Assembly (NCBI GenBank): GCA_030704615.1
Contig: CM060734.1
Location: 62,390,042-62,454,041 of the forward strand
Source: Takakia lepidozioides
Taxonomy: Eukaryota > Streptophyta > Takakiopsida > Takakiales > Takakiaceae
DNA: 64,000 nucleotides
Reading direction: 5' to 3'
In this document: in pieces, positions 53,827-64,000 of the stretch
Numbering within the stretch: position 1 is the stretch's first letter
Layout: every line of letters begins with the position of its first letter
Notes under the pieces: generated by a model
Databases searched by the model: none
Told to the model about the DNA's origin: nothing
What the model saw: only the letters and a program-made list of their open reading frames with translations
Program-made: the position numbers and the translations under genes

Positions 53827-54617
53827 CCCTTAAGTTCCCAAGCCCTTTTTTGACATTTTACCAATTTTGGGTACCCAGCTGCAGTAAATAGCCCCTAGAA
53901 ACCTACCAAAAATCATCTAGACATTCCAGCCTTATAGCAATGGGCCCAGCTCATTTATGCATGACATACCAAAAAATGAGCCAAGTCCACCGTGGAAATT
54001 GTGAGATTATAGCGTTGGCCAGGACCTCAAATATCAGGTCCCAAAAAGAAAGTGAGAAAGAAATTGGTTTAACCAAATCAAAACCTAGCTTTATCCAATT
54101 TTGCTTGCCCCAAGACCCACCATTTCCAAATCAATAGTAGAGTGGCTATGACCCCACTAAATCGCAGGTCCAACTGATTTTTTCACCTATGGTTGCTATG
54201 CATGCAATTACATGGGGGTTGATATCTCAAAATTGACAAGAGAAAATGTGCCTCCAAATGAAGTACTTTTTTCTCTACAAATTTTTTAAAACCAATGGTG
54301 GATGTGTGTATGTAATGCTCACACACCACAAGGTGAAGTGCTTTTTCCAAAATTGCTAATTTTCTGCCAAAAATGGCCTTTGGAGTGCAATCTGTTTTGG
54401 GCTTGTTTACTGCCACGTCAGCGGTCAACAAGCCCTTTTCAGGCCCCAAAACGTAAATGAGATATCTAAGATATTTTTGTAGGTAGTAGCTTTTGTTTTT
54501 TTTAAGTTTTGTTTTTTGCATCATACTCGAGACGACCCCATCAGATTAGATCTGCAAAAATTAGGTCGACCTGCAAATTCAAAGTGACCTGATTCAGGTC
54601 GCTTGGGAACTTAAGGG
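53827..54617. mobile_element. piggyBac-like non-autonomous element, 791 bp
   Basis: Perfect 17-bp terminal inverted repeats (CCCTTAAGTTCCCAAGC) are flanked on both sides by TTAA (53823-53826 and 54618-54621). A TTAA duplication next to ends starting CCC is the hallmark of piggyBac elements. No transposase frame is present. The inner TTAAG of the repeat leaves some doubt about the exact border. Confidence 0.7.
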
Positions 54618-54699
54618 TTAACCCCTACAGGACAAGCTAAATTCCAACACTTTTGGACAAAAAGTGTATATACCACTGTTGGCCGGTTATAAGAATTTT

Positions 54700-56650
54700 C
54701 CATATCCGGTGATTAAGGTTACTTCAATATTTTTGGGATGGACACACTCCATTGGTTATATATAAGGGTAAATTTTTTATTTTAGTATATCCACCGGTTA
54801 TCTATTTTACAAAATTCTTCAAATTTAGACGGTTATGAATAGGACGGTTAGGGTGTCCTAAAATTGGCGGATATATATGCCATTGGCGGTTACATATAAT
54901 ATATTGAATGGGGTATTTCTCAATTCACACATGACATCCCTAGGGGCTCCAGGGTGCAGCAATTGTGTGTGCATGACGTCCTATAGCTGCGTCCACTAGC
55001 CTCTCATGCTGAAGCTTAGTTGCTTCTGCAGGCCAGTCTATGTAATTACTCCTTCCTACCGTCTGTCCTAGTTGATAGACTTGAAAGTGCTCTCAAGTCC
55101 ACTGGCTCCTTGGCCTATCTACCACCCGGATACACTGAAGAGAGCCAGGGTTATAAGTTATAAGCCTGCCTGCCATGGTCTTCGCCAACACCCTTTTACT
55201 AAGTTCCATTGATTTCAAATTAGGATTGATAAATTTTTGACCAGGGATCAGCGATGCGGTGTTCTATCATAACCAATTCATCCACAGCTCGAGGTTGGTT
55301 TCCCTTCGATTTGTTCGAATTGTCTTCATGCCATCTACTACAAGTTTTCTCGGCCCTTCCACAAAAACTTGGACCTGCACAACAGGCATCTTGAATGGAG
55401 AAAACCAAAGGGTCTGAAATCATCTCAATGGCAACTAGCAGCAAAACTGATTGCTGCCCAAACCCAACTTCCACTTTGCTTGTTCAACCAAAGCATAAAA
55501 AAAATCTGTCAAAAATTGCATAGATTGCAGCAAGGCCTACATGTTCACACAGTAGTCGTCGTCAATGTTCACTTTGAAGGCCTTTGCTAACTTTGCAGAA
55601 AGTTTTTCATGGACTGTATCGTACACATGCTCGCTCTAGTCATCCCCTGTCTTAGACCCCAAGGCGTCATTGATACCTCCCTGCATCACTTAACCTTCTC
55701 TAATCAACCCTTGTAAACAATGCATCTCTTCAACCTGAACTCAACTGATTGAATGCAGGGACCTCCATATAAGATGCTAATGATCAACCAGACCTGTGTC
55801 AATAGCATTACCTATGCAATTGTGAGTGACCTAGTAGCAAATAGCTTATATCCGGACAATGACAAACCAATGGCTGCTTTCAGCCCTGCCCCTCCCAGAA
55901 TCGGGTGTAACGCTAGGATTCCAACCTTTACTGCAACCAGCCATAACCACCAAACACAGTATACACCTGTTGGAGTAGGAAGATATTGGAGACATGTAAC
56001 AAACAATTGAGCACGGTATGTGCACTAACAAGAGAACTTTGGTTCAAGCCAGATATGAGACCTTCACATCAAAGCTATGGTGGTCGCTGAATTCCAAGCG
56101 CTCCACATGCAATGCACCTGCCTGCAACCCACACGCATTCATATCAAACCAGCCCAGCTGTGTGAACATAACATTTTGTTAAAAGAAGACCAAAAACCTG
56201 GGAAGCTAGAACAAATCGGCAAAGAAGGCAACCTAGACATAGGGTACAGCAAACATGAGGATGTACAGGAATGGATTTCAGAGAGTTGATTACCCCTTCT
56301 GGAGCCCTAGTCATTTGTAGCAAGTCAACCCATCAGGTCTTGTCTTGTCTTATGTTCGAGACAATACTTGTGCTTTGAAGCTACCCACGGTCAAAATGGG
56401 GACTCACGAGTCGGACTGGTTGGTTTCCCCGCATGTGCTTGTACGACATCTGCATTCAAATATGCACTTCCCACATTTAAAAGAACAATAGTTGCAGCTT
56501 ACCAGCTTTCTCTTGTTATATGTAGCCACTAGAATGCTCCGATCAATTTTGGTGGTTTTATATGCCTCCACCTCATTCACAATCCCAGTACCCACGAAAG
56601 CATGTCAAAAGGTATGTACAAGCCATACACATTTGTTGTATTTGCTTCAA
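54700..56650. other. hAT interior downstream of the transposase remnant
   Basis: Should hold the C-terminal dimerisation domain of the transposase, but I see only short frames (for example 55220-55474 minus). This part is probably decayed or non-coding. Two GGTTAT-rich subterminal repeats lie at about 54680-54900, as usual for hAT ends. Confidence 0.4.
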
Positions 56651-56651
56651 G

Positions 56652-57823
56652 CTAGGGGCAAGGGCAGCAGTGCTGCATTCTTTCTAGTATTATGTCAGTG
56701 CCACTGTATACATAACTCTCCATACCCTGTAGTTGGACTCTCCTCCCTCGAGTACAAGCACTATGGTGATGTTGGATGGACATATACCCTAGCGCACTGA
56801 AACACCACAATAACTCTGGAACCCCAAATGGACTCTGCCCTTTCACTCCCAAGTCATCCTTCACAAAGACAATTACTCGTTTGGTGAGGCCAAACTTATC
56901 AAGCATGGATTTAAGCTGGATTGCCATAGGAGTGCCATGTGTATCTGAAACCTCAAACAGTCCAACTGTTAAGTGTACTAGAACCCATTTGTCGCTCAAG
57001 AAATTTATAACCAATGCAAATGTATCCACGCCACCCCTGCTCATCCACAAATCAAAACTTGTAGATACAGTGCTAGCATTCGCAAGAGAAGACAACACGT
57101 ACTGGTCCATAATCTTATGTACCATGCCAGGTAATGTTTCCTCGACAAACAGGTGACGAGAGGGAAACACGACTCGAGGACACTGACGTAAGATTAACCT
57201 CCTGAGCCATATATTTTCTACCGTTGAGATTGGCTTGTAACCTTTGCACTCATACAAGGTGAGGTCTTCAAGAAACTTCACTTGTGCATCATCACGTTTT
57301 GAGTAAGGATTACTCGAACCAAAAAAAGTTGTGATGGCAGCGCCAGTAGGTCAGGTCGTTTCTTTGCTGGCTGACGTGTGTCGTCACTTTTCTTCTCCAC
57401 GAATTGAATTTTTCTCATTGCCAACAAATGGGGATGAGCATTTTGAATATGTGTGTGCATAGCGGTGATGCCATGCTTCTTGGTATACTTGACTAGTCCC
57501 TTCCTGAGTGCACTTCGCTGATCAAGTACGTTACTAGAAGCTGTGTCAGATCTGCAAACAATGCATCTCAAAATTTGAGGGTTTGCAACATCCACAGGGA
57601 GATTATCATTCACAACAAAGAATCCCCAACAAACGCTATTCTGATTATGCGGTTTCCAAAAACCAGCTTGAAGGTGCATCGCTGCTAGATGTGCTGCATC
57701 CCCATCAATTTGCAGGTTCACCTCACCACGCTCAGTCAAACTCAAAGGTTCAGGATGTGAGATTGTTGAGCAAACTTCCCCAATGCCCATGGCATTAACG
57801 CTACCTCCCTCCTCTGCGTACAT
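56652..57823 (-). pseudogene. hAT transposase with BED zinc finger
   Basis: First block (57823-57278): ILRCIVCRSDTASSN and HTHIQNAHPH form a BED-type finger (C-x2-C ... H-x4-H). Second block (57281-56652): SFDLWMSRGGVDTFALVINF, containing the first catalytic Asp context of hAT enzymes, then HLTVGLFEVSDTHGTPMA and LTKRVIVFVKDDLGVK, which holds the second. The two frames overlap around 57280, indicating a frameshift or an intron. The C-terminal hAT dimerisation domain is missing. The protein would bind the element ends and cut DNA. Confidence 0.8.
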
Positions 57824-58266
57824 CTATGAAAAACAGATTCAAAGCAAACATGTGTGACAAATTTAAAGCGAAACGATCTGTTCATAGTTCATATACCTGA
57901 AGCCTAAGTAGACATCGTATTCATGCTTTAGATACTGATGTAGCTTGCAGCTGAATCATTGAATGCCTTCAATGGAGAGACGGCGCTAGAAACGCAGCTG
58001 CGTTGTGTGAGCGGGAACATGTCTTATACATAACTGTAACCGCTCTAGGTGGTCAAAACGCCTTACTAATCCGGGTATACAGTGTAGTGCTAACCTTGAT
58101 ATAGGGTACATATACATATACATACTCACCTCCCAACCGTCAGTTATCTATTTGCTCTATTTTGCAGAAATACCCTGTATGTGGTTATGTATACCCTACT
58201 AACCGGGGTGGTAACCGACTCACTAACCGGGGTAGAGTGCTATACCCGGCCAACACTGGTATATAC

Positions 58267-58756
58267 CCTGCATTGCCTAGCCTACCCCTACACATTAACA
58301 TGGATGAACTGTACAAAGTCATCCATACTGACATGATGAACATTGTGACAAAATTTCAGGAGATGTGAACGTTGCAAATGGGATATAAAAGCAACAGCTT
58401 TAGCCAGGTAGGATCCAAGTGGACATTCTAATAGTCGCCACTTCTCCCAGCATTTTGTAGCCACATCCACGCCTATGCAGAAATAGAAATAAACGGCCGT
58501 TATATGAACCATCACATGATAGTGTTTTCTAATATAAACTTTGCTTGCGATGAGAAACAATAGCGACTACGGTAGCATATGTTGTTGGCCCAAATGTCCA
58601 GTGTGTCTAAGTCCAAGTGCAATTTCCTATGTATCCAAATGTGCCCATCTAAGCCCAAGTGCAATCTCCTATGTATCCAAATGCTTCTCCCATGTAGAGG
58701 CCCAAGTGCAACCTCCAATGTCATTCCAACATTTAATTTTATAATTTAGTTGTTCA
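58267..58756. other. Gap between hAT and the pogo-like MITE
   Basis: No gene. Contains a tandem duplication of CCTATGTATCCAAATG (near 58628 and 58668) with CCCAAGTGCAATC, a small minisatellite of three units. Confidence 0.5.
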
Positions 58757-58758
58757 TA

Positions 58759-59553
58759 CAGTCAAACCTGGATAAATGTTATGCTCCAAGAGTAGGAACT
58801 CTATAACAATTAGGCAGTTATATCAAATAACAGTAAAACAGGTTGAAATTTCATAACATAACAATTAGAAATTTAACATTAAAAAGGTCCTCTAGATGCA
58901 AGATAACATTTAGGGCAGAAATAGGACGTAATGTCTCTTTGCCGGCAGTTCGTCTGCTTAGCAAAATGCAATACCTTCTTAATGGATAAACACTTTGAAA
59001 GAGCAGCACTAGTATCGTAAGCCTACTATGCAAGATACTAATGAACCGTTTCTATAGTTTTTTTGACCTTAGAGTAAGAAACTGAAGGTACATCCGAGGC
59101 TACTAATTCTTCTTCATCGCCCCCATGCATTTCTTCACTTGGTGCAACCATAACTGTTCTCTGTTCCCCTAAATATTCGCAGTACCCTATCAGGAGGTTC
59201 TCAAGTTCCCTGGACCCCCCAAACCCTAAGAGGCGGCGGTTAGGGTTCTCCTTGCCAATTCAATAGTGAAATTCCCATCTCAATATTGAAATGGCCATTT
59301 CAATAGTTCAAATGCCCATTTCAATAGTGAATTTGAATTTGAATACTAGTACCATTTTTATTTTATTATTATTATTTGATTGAATGTAACAATTCCAGAG
59401 GTGTCTTAACAAAGAGGAGAGTAGGTATTCAATAACAAATAACAAATAACACTCTTTTTGTCATTTTTAGTCTATATTTTTACAGAGTAAAAAAACCATA
59501 ACATTTAGGATGATATAACAAAAAAAGAGGTAACATTTATCGAGGTTTGACTG
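58759..59553. mobile_element. pogo/Tc1-mariner-like MITE, 795 bp
   Basis: Inverted ends CAGTCAAACCTGGATAAATG / CAGTCAAACCTCGATAAATG differ at one of about 23 positions and are flanked by TA on both sides (58757-58758, 59554-59555). The CAGTCAAACCT start is typical of plant pogo-like elements. No complete transposase; a short minus-strand acidic segment near 59110-59150 resembles the transposase tail seen at 44138. Confidence 0.82.
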
Positions 59554-59555
59554 TA

Positions 59556-60151
59556 TTTCTACAATTCTCAGTTCGTACATCCAAATTACACTTAATTTTG
59601 TAATTTAGTTTAATTTTCAAAATAGCTTCTCATTGTTTGATAATTTGGAGTTGAATGCGTGCACGTGTGGTTGTGGGTTGGTTGTGGGTAGGGGCGTGCA
59701 GGGAAGCGAGAGGGGAGGAGTGTGTTGGGCCCACAAAACACATGAAGATATGTAAATAAATAAATAATTATTTCAAGGCTTTATTGAAAGCAACAGCTAG
59801 TGTGATGGTAAAGAACAACTTGTCATGAACGTGCAGTTTGTTGTTCAAAACCTGGTAAATGACATTGAGGCGATAATGTGTGTGTTAATTATAAATAATT
59901 TATTTGAGGAGGGTCAAAAGGTTGGAGTTAGGGCTCGCCAATCGCCAGTCTGCTCGCCACTCGCTGGTGAGTCCGCTCGCCAATTGGAATCAGTCTATTG
60001 AGGGTTTGGCTAGTCCGCTAGAAGGTCCGCCGAACTAGGACTTAGAGAAAATTCAGAATCTAGACCCGCTGAAAAGGGGGTGGCTTCATGAGCTCACCCA
60101 TTGGCGGGGCCATAGGTGCATTCAAGTCCCAATCATTAAAAAATGAGAGGC
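59556..60151. other. AT-rich spacer ending in an old MULE terminus
   Basis: Units GCCAGTCTGCTCGCC, GTGAGTCCGCTCGCC and CTAGTCCGCTAGAAGGTCCGC (59945-60030) resemble the MULE arrays, and 60126-60151 (GTCCCAATCATTAAAAAATG then AGAGGC) resembles the last bases of the right MULE repeat. This is probably a diverged MULE end; the partner end was not found. Confidence 0.5.
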
Positions 60152-61226
60152 CCAAAAATTATTGGCCTTTACCCTTAGGGTAAATAAATGGACATATAAA
60201 TAATTTACCCTTACCCAGAGGATAAATAAACCTCTGATTTTATTTACCCTTACCCGGACTGTAAGAAAAAATCTATTTACCCGCACAGCTCTGGTCCAAA
60301 CATCATGAGACCAAGTTCTGCTCACACCCCTTCTCATGGGACATACAAACAAACAAACTACCTTGCTTCACATATTGATAGTCCGAGAACTTGATGCAAG
60401 CTTACAATCTCTGACAAATCTTTGCCAGACCGGTGAGCACTTGTCAAATTCCATTTGTCTCCCCACTCCCTCTCAAGAGGGGCCTAGACTTGAGTAGCAC
60501 CAGAGACCGGAGTGACACTAGAGCAACATTGGACACCAGGGTGACACAGATGGGTGTGTCACTCCAATCAGTGTAAATCAGATGGGATGATATGTACTGG
60601 GGTGACATAACAATCCAACAAGAACCGAACCCTGTATACCAAGCCATCATCACCATCGCCTTATCAACAGACTACTCGTCACTATACATCACTCAACAAC
60701 ATTCTTTACATCTTTAATACTGAGTTCAGGTAAGAAGGGTGGGAATGATTTCAGAAGGAGCCTGGCGGGGACTGGCAAAAGTGCCGTCAGATCGGATGCT
60801 TGAGTTAAGTTCTTACATTATTGCTATTGTTTTCTACTTGTGAGCTTGCATATTTGTGAGGTAGTCATGCCTTCTTAGATGCCCTCTCACTCTCTGTGGG
60901 ACATTCCACATGCCAAGGAGGTTCATGAGCTGGATTGAATGTGAGAGCATTCAGCTCCTGTTTAGTTCTTTCCATCAGATGTATCTTCTCCTTCTGTGTC
61001 ACAGACAACCACATCCAAATCCACTCTCAGCAATCCTGTTGCCCTGAGAGACAAACAATCCTAGAAAATACTACACCTACTAGAGACTTCAAAACAGCTT
61101 GTTGAATATTGCACCTCCAAACTGCGAACAACGCCCTCAGGAGAAAAGGAAGAATGAAAAGGGAGTTCGACTGCATCCTCATCAGAGACACAAGAAGCAA
61201 GGAGTTTAAACTGAAAATGAGATTAC
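60152..61226. other. Intergenic region downstream of SKIP24-like gene
   Basis: Repeated TTTACCCTTACCC and GGGTAAATAAA-type motifs at 60165-60285. It may contain the last exon of the SKIP24-like gene, which I could not find. Confidence 0.35.
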
Positions 61227-62339
61227 CAAGCTTTTTTCAAACCGTTGAATTCGCTCCCTACATACACGGACCTCCATCTCTAGAGATTGCCGATGTGCAG
61301 CTAGATTAATGGGTTGTTGCTCAAGCACCTGCTCCAGCCTCGAGCGTACCACTTGAGGCTGCCACACTTGCAGAGCCACTGCTGCCTGCCTGTTCCACTC
61401 ACAATTGTTGAAACATTGCCAGTAGCAGTAAGTGAGCAAATGCATGTCTCCATTATTCCAGACTTGGGGGTGACCAAAATCTCCCCTGATAGCAGCACTG
61501 GCAATAGGTCTTCTGTAACCTCCATCTCTCTCTCCCCCTCCCTCCCTCCAGATTCTTGAATTGAACCACACCATTCAAAGTCTGCTAGTGACTTCGAAAA
61601 TAGAAACTAACAGGGGCCACAAAAGCAAGGGAGGCACCTTGCATGTTCCAGAGTCCCTCGCTCGGCAAGCGTGTCATATAGATTATGTCGTTCCTTACCA
61701 ATTAGACGGTGCATATACTGGATATCCGCTTGCAACAACGCCATCCGGCTTTCCACGCGCATAACCCGCCTTCTGTGTGCTGCCATTTTCACTGCCCTAA
61801 CTCTCTCGAACCTGTTCCAAACTCCAATCGAGTGAGAGCATTACCACATGGACTTAGTATCACCAGAAGCGTGAATCACAAAGTATCTTCAACTCCCCTG
61901 CACCATTCTTCCGTATTCTCTGATGCAAGGAAAGGGAAGATACAGCCTCAAGCAACCCCCAACCCACCAAGGTACTGGCGCATTTCCCACCCCTGACCAA
62001 GATTGGTGGACAAGGACAGCGTCCACATAAGGAAGAGCAAACATCCCCGTCCGAAAAAACAAACTTCTTTCAAACTAAGCACCTTGTCCTGTAGAAGTAT
62101 TTCCAGCTCGGTGCATTTTTCTCTTTGCCTTTCGTCAGTTTGGGAGGTTGCTCGGCTTGCTCTAGCGGTGCAGGAAAATCCTTGAGCCAAACGATCTGCC
62201 ACAAACGATCAAGGCCAGAGAGTCGGCGCAGACTGCGGCACACAAAGGACAGCGAACACAGATCTCTGTAGTCCAAGGCCCCTCCCTCTACTCCCAACTG
62301 CAGCACCCTCACCCACAAATCATCGCCCAGACACCCCAT
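61227..62339 (-). CDS. SKIP24-like: SKIP24-like F-box protein
   Basis: Three minus-strand exons with consensus GT-AG borders and consistent phases: 62083-62339 (MGCLGDDLWVRVLQLGVEGG; F-box to WKYFYRTR), 61638-61811 (FERVRAVKMAAHRRRVMRVE ... EHAR) and 61227-61389 (QAAVALQVWQPQVVRSRLEQ to RFEKSL). The order and the motifs TRFER, AAHRR and VALxVWQPxVVR match Arabidopsis SKIP24. The third exon ends with a donor in phase 0, so one more exon (about 30 residues) is expected downstream, or the reading simply runs on for a few residues to a stop. The protein is a probable SCF ubiquitin-ligase adaptor with a C-terminal coiled coil. Confidence 0.85.
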
Positions 62340-63120
62340 CTCTGCTCTCCTCCGACCAAAGCCTAACCCTCCGCACTCTTTGACCCGACCTCATGTGTAC
62401 GCACGTATGTAAACGGTCAGGGAATGCGAGGGCGGACACTAAAGGAATTGCCATTATTTTTCAAAACATGCCACGTCAAAAATGCCACGCCATCAGACGA
62501 CATCTTAGAGTCGAGGGAGATCCAATAGAATACAAAGAAAATAATGGCAAGCTCTTCGTGTGTGTAGAGGGAGGGTCCATCCTTTGTGAGATGTGAGATG
62601 TTTGTCACGGCTGTCGCATCGACAAGAAGGGCCAAAAACACGGACTCTTCCCCTGCATAAACGTTCTGTAAGTTTTCTTTTCCGAAAGCACTGGCTATGC
62701 AAAGGAGACCGAGAGAAGAGTGACCTTACAAAGTTGCAAGGTGCTGAGATGCCACATTGGTGGGTACCAGTGTTGTGAGGTAAATAGTGTGCCTCCATGG
62801 CTACATCTTGCTCTCTTTGCTTTTCTGCAAGTCCATTCCACTAGAAAATTCAACTATCCCATTTTCCTCAATCCACTAGTTGCTCCCTGAGGGCATATTC
62901 TCATGTCTAATAAGGTCCAAAACCTTTCTTTCAGACAAGGGAGCAGACTGTGAGACCTCAACAAACTTGAATAAACAAGACCCAGATATCTTTTCAAAAA
63001 AAGGGGCCCAATATTTTAAATAATTGAGGCAATTGGTGTTTAAGAATGGGAGCTGTGTCACATACAGAACCTGCTTACCACAAATAATGTGATGAATTAT
63101 TAAGTGCACACAGCAACTAG
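62340..63120. other. Spacer between SKIP24-like and proteasome genes
   Basis: 5' flank of SKIP24 and 3' flank of the proteasome gene. No further gene; frames such as 62505-62798 lack motifs. Confidence 0.4.
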
Positions 63121-63545
63121 CTACAGATGCTGAATAACGGCCTCCACTTCTTGTGCAGTGTAAGGTTTATAAGTGAGTGCCACCTTTGCAATGTCCACGT
63201 TTGACGCTGTTATCTGCAAAACATGTCTGACATTAATATGCTAGCAACTGTTGGTGAGGACCCAGGCACTAAACCTTGCACGTACAGCCTTATCGCCATA
63301 GAAACTGCAAGGATTGGATAGAACACAATGTACACATAAGAGGTTGATTGGCGTAGCTTTGTGGCCATCGAACCCATGCCCAGTTTGGGCAGAAATTTGG
63401 ATGGAACACAGAGAGGGAGAGAGAGAGAGGAGGAGAGAGTGCCATGTCCAAGAAGAAAGCTGGTCACTCACCTTTTCCTCCATGACTTGCTTCAACGTGG
63501 ACAATGCCAAAGTCTCTGCTTCATCTAGCCTGTGGCTCTCTGCTC
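63121..63545 (-). CDS. PAE-like: 20S proteasome subunit alpha-5, last two exons
   Basis: Exon 63472-63545 encodes LDEAETLALSTLKQVMEEK and exon 63121-63213 encodes ITASNVDIAKVALTYKPYTA and QEVEAVIQHL followed by TAG. The splice MEEK/ITASNVDIAKVA is exactly where alpha-5 has MEEKVTxxNVDIAKVA, with good borders (AAG/GTGAGT, TTTTGCAG/ATA). Alpha-5 is part of the outer ring of the 20S proteasome. The start of the upper exon (a few residues before HRLDEAET) is less like the family, and no further upstream exon is recognised up to 64000, so the gene must continue beyond the window or is a partial copy. Confidence 0.85.
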
Positions 63546-64000
63546 CTGCAGAAAAGGAAACTAAGGACATAAGCGGCAGTGACCTTGACGTACGAACCTT
63601 AGTTAGTAAAGTTGTCACCAATCCTGAAAAGACTAAGCATCACAAACTTATAAGCTCGAGGTCCCCGCCTCCACGAGTGAATGCAGCATTATAGTGATAG
63701 GTTATGCAAACCTTGAGCATATTTCTGTTGATTCTTGACAAAGGCAGGCTCTCTGGGTTGAGGCCGCCCTGACAACATACAACTGTCCCCTAAGGAAATA
63801 TATTGTTCAGAAATACTTTCCAAGATTGCACATCTGCCCCAGCCAGTGCTTGTGAGGTGGCATGCACATGGCTTGGTAAGTGTCCGACTTGGTAATCTTG
63901 AATCCCCAAGAGAATAGGCACTGCTGACACTAGCTTACATAATAGGTGGACATAGCAAAGCCGTCGCCCTGTTGCTCACAATCTCCACATCAGTGAAGAC
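63546..64000 (-). other. Presumed intron of the proteasome alpha-5 gene
   Basis: No alpha-5 exon recognised. A short minus-strand frame near 63700-63780 (LNPESLPLSRINRNMLK) is bordered by AG and GT but does not match the subunit. Confidence 0.35.

Larger units (their letters stand above)
54674..58258 (-). mobile_element. hAT transposon, 3585 bp, complete ends
   Basis: Short inverted ends CACTGTTGGCCGG / CAGTGTTGGCCGG with a perfect 8-bp duplication GTATATAC (54666-54673 and 58259-58266), the hAT-standard size. The transposase gene lies on the minus strand within it. Confidence 0.9.

Noticed and set aside
54990-55010. AGCCTCTCATG near 54990 as partner end for the MULE-like end at 60151
   Set aside because: Only about nine bases match and the following sequence does not.
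60160-60290. Interstitial telomere-like repeats (TTTACCCTTACCC)
   Set aside because: The units are irregular and not the plant TTTAGGG repeat.
63241-63694. Overlapping frames on both strands around the proteasome exons
   Set aside because: They run through a clear GT-AG intron with a GAGA microsatellite; the spliced reading explains the conserved protein.

Overview
The window is nuclear DNA from a land plant (or close streptophyte relative). It carries spliced plant genes with GT-AG introns (SKIP1-like and SKIP24-like F-box genes, an IQD calmodulin-binding protein, an NFD6-like organelle protein, proteasome subunit alpha-5) and is rich in transposons. A captured squalene-hopene-cyclase transcript hints at a seed-free plant such as a moss, fern or lycophyte. 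That is an inference; the species cannot be read from the window.

Layout: 1-2781 holds the end of a SKIP1-like gene and a 5'-truncated LINE whose poly(A) end lies just upstream of that gene's start. 2791-43856 is one giant Mutator-like (MULE) DNA transposon with terminal inverted repeats of about 0.4 kb and a perfect 9-bp target duplication. It carries a SWIM-type transposase gene (+) and, on the other strand, coding blocks ending in a Ulp1-type cysteine protease. The transposase gene is split by a 29.6-kb Russian-doll nest of LTR-type retroelements (3889-33481). The outermost layer is a chromodomain Ty3/gypsy element fused to the 5' part of a second family. Into its LTR went a minus-strand copy of that second family (8679-32672), and into the pol gene of that copy went a plus-strand copy of the same family (12502-24546). 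Flanking duplications support the last two steps.

The second family is the main discovery candidate. It encodes, in order, an unknown ORF0, gag with two zinc knuckles, protease, a DNMT3-like cytosine-5 DNA methyltransferase, reverse transcriptase, RNase H, a DDE integrase and a C-terminal PHD finger. Its ends do not look like ordinary LTRs: a block X is at the 5' end and Y-X-Y is at the 3' end, as in split direct repeats. The 5' leaders of its three copies are filled with different intron-free pieces of host transcripts (LUC7-like, squalene-hopene cyclase in antisense, GMP synthase joined to UBC9, ribosomal protein L8/uL2).

43866-64000 is more gene-like: a pogo-like relic, the NFD6-like gene, the IQD gene, a piggyBac-like TTAA element, a complete 3.6-kb hAT element with transposase, a pogo-like MITE, SKIP24, and the 3' end of proteasome alpha-5. 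Almost all transposon genes carry frameshifts or stops, so the copies here look dead; the family may have better copies elsewhere.
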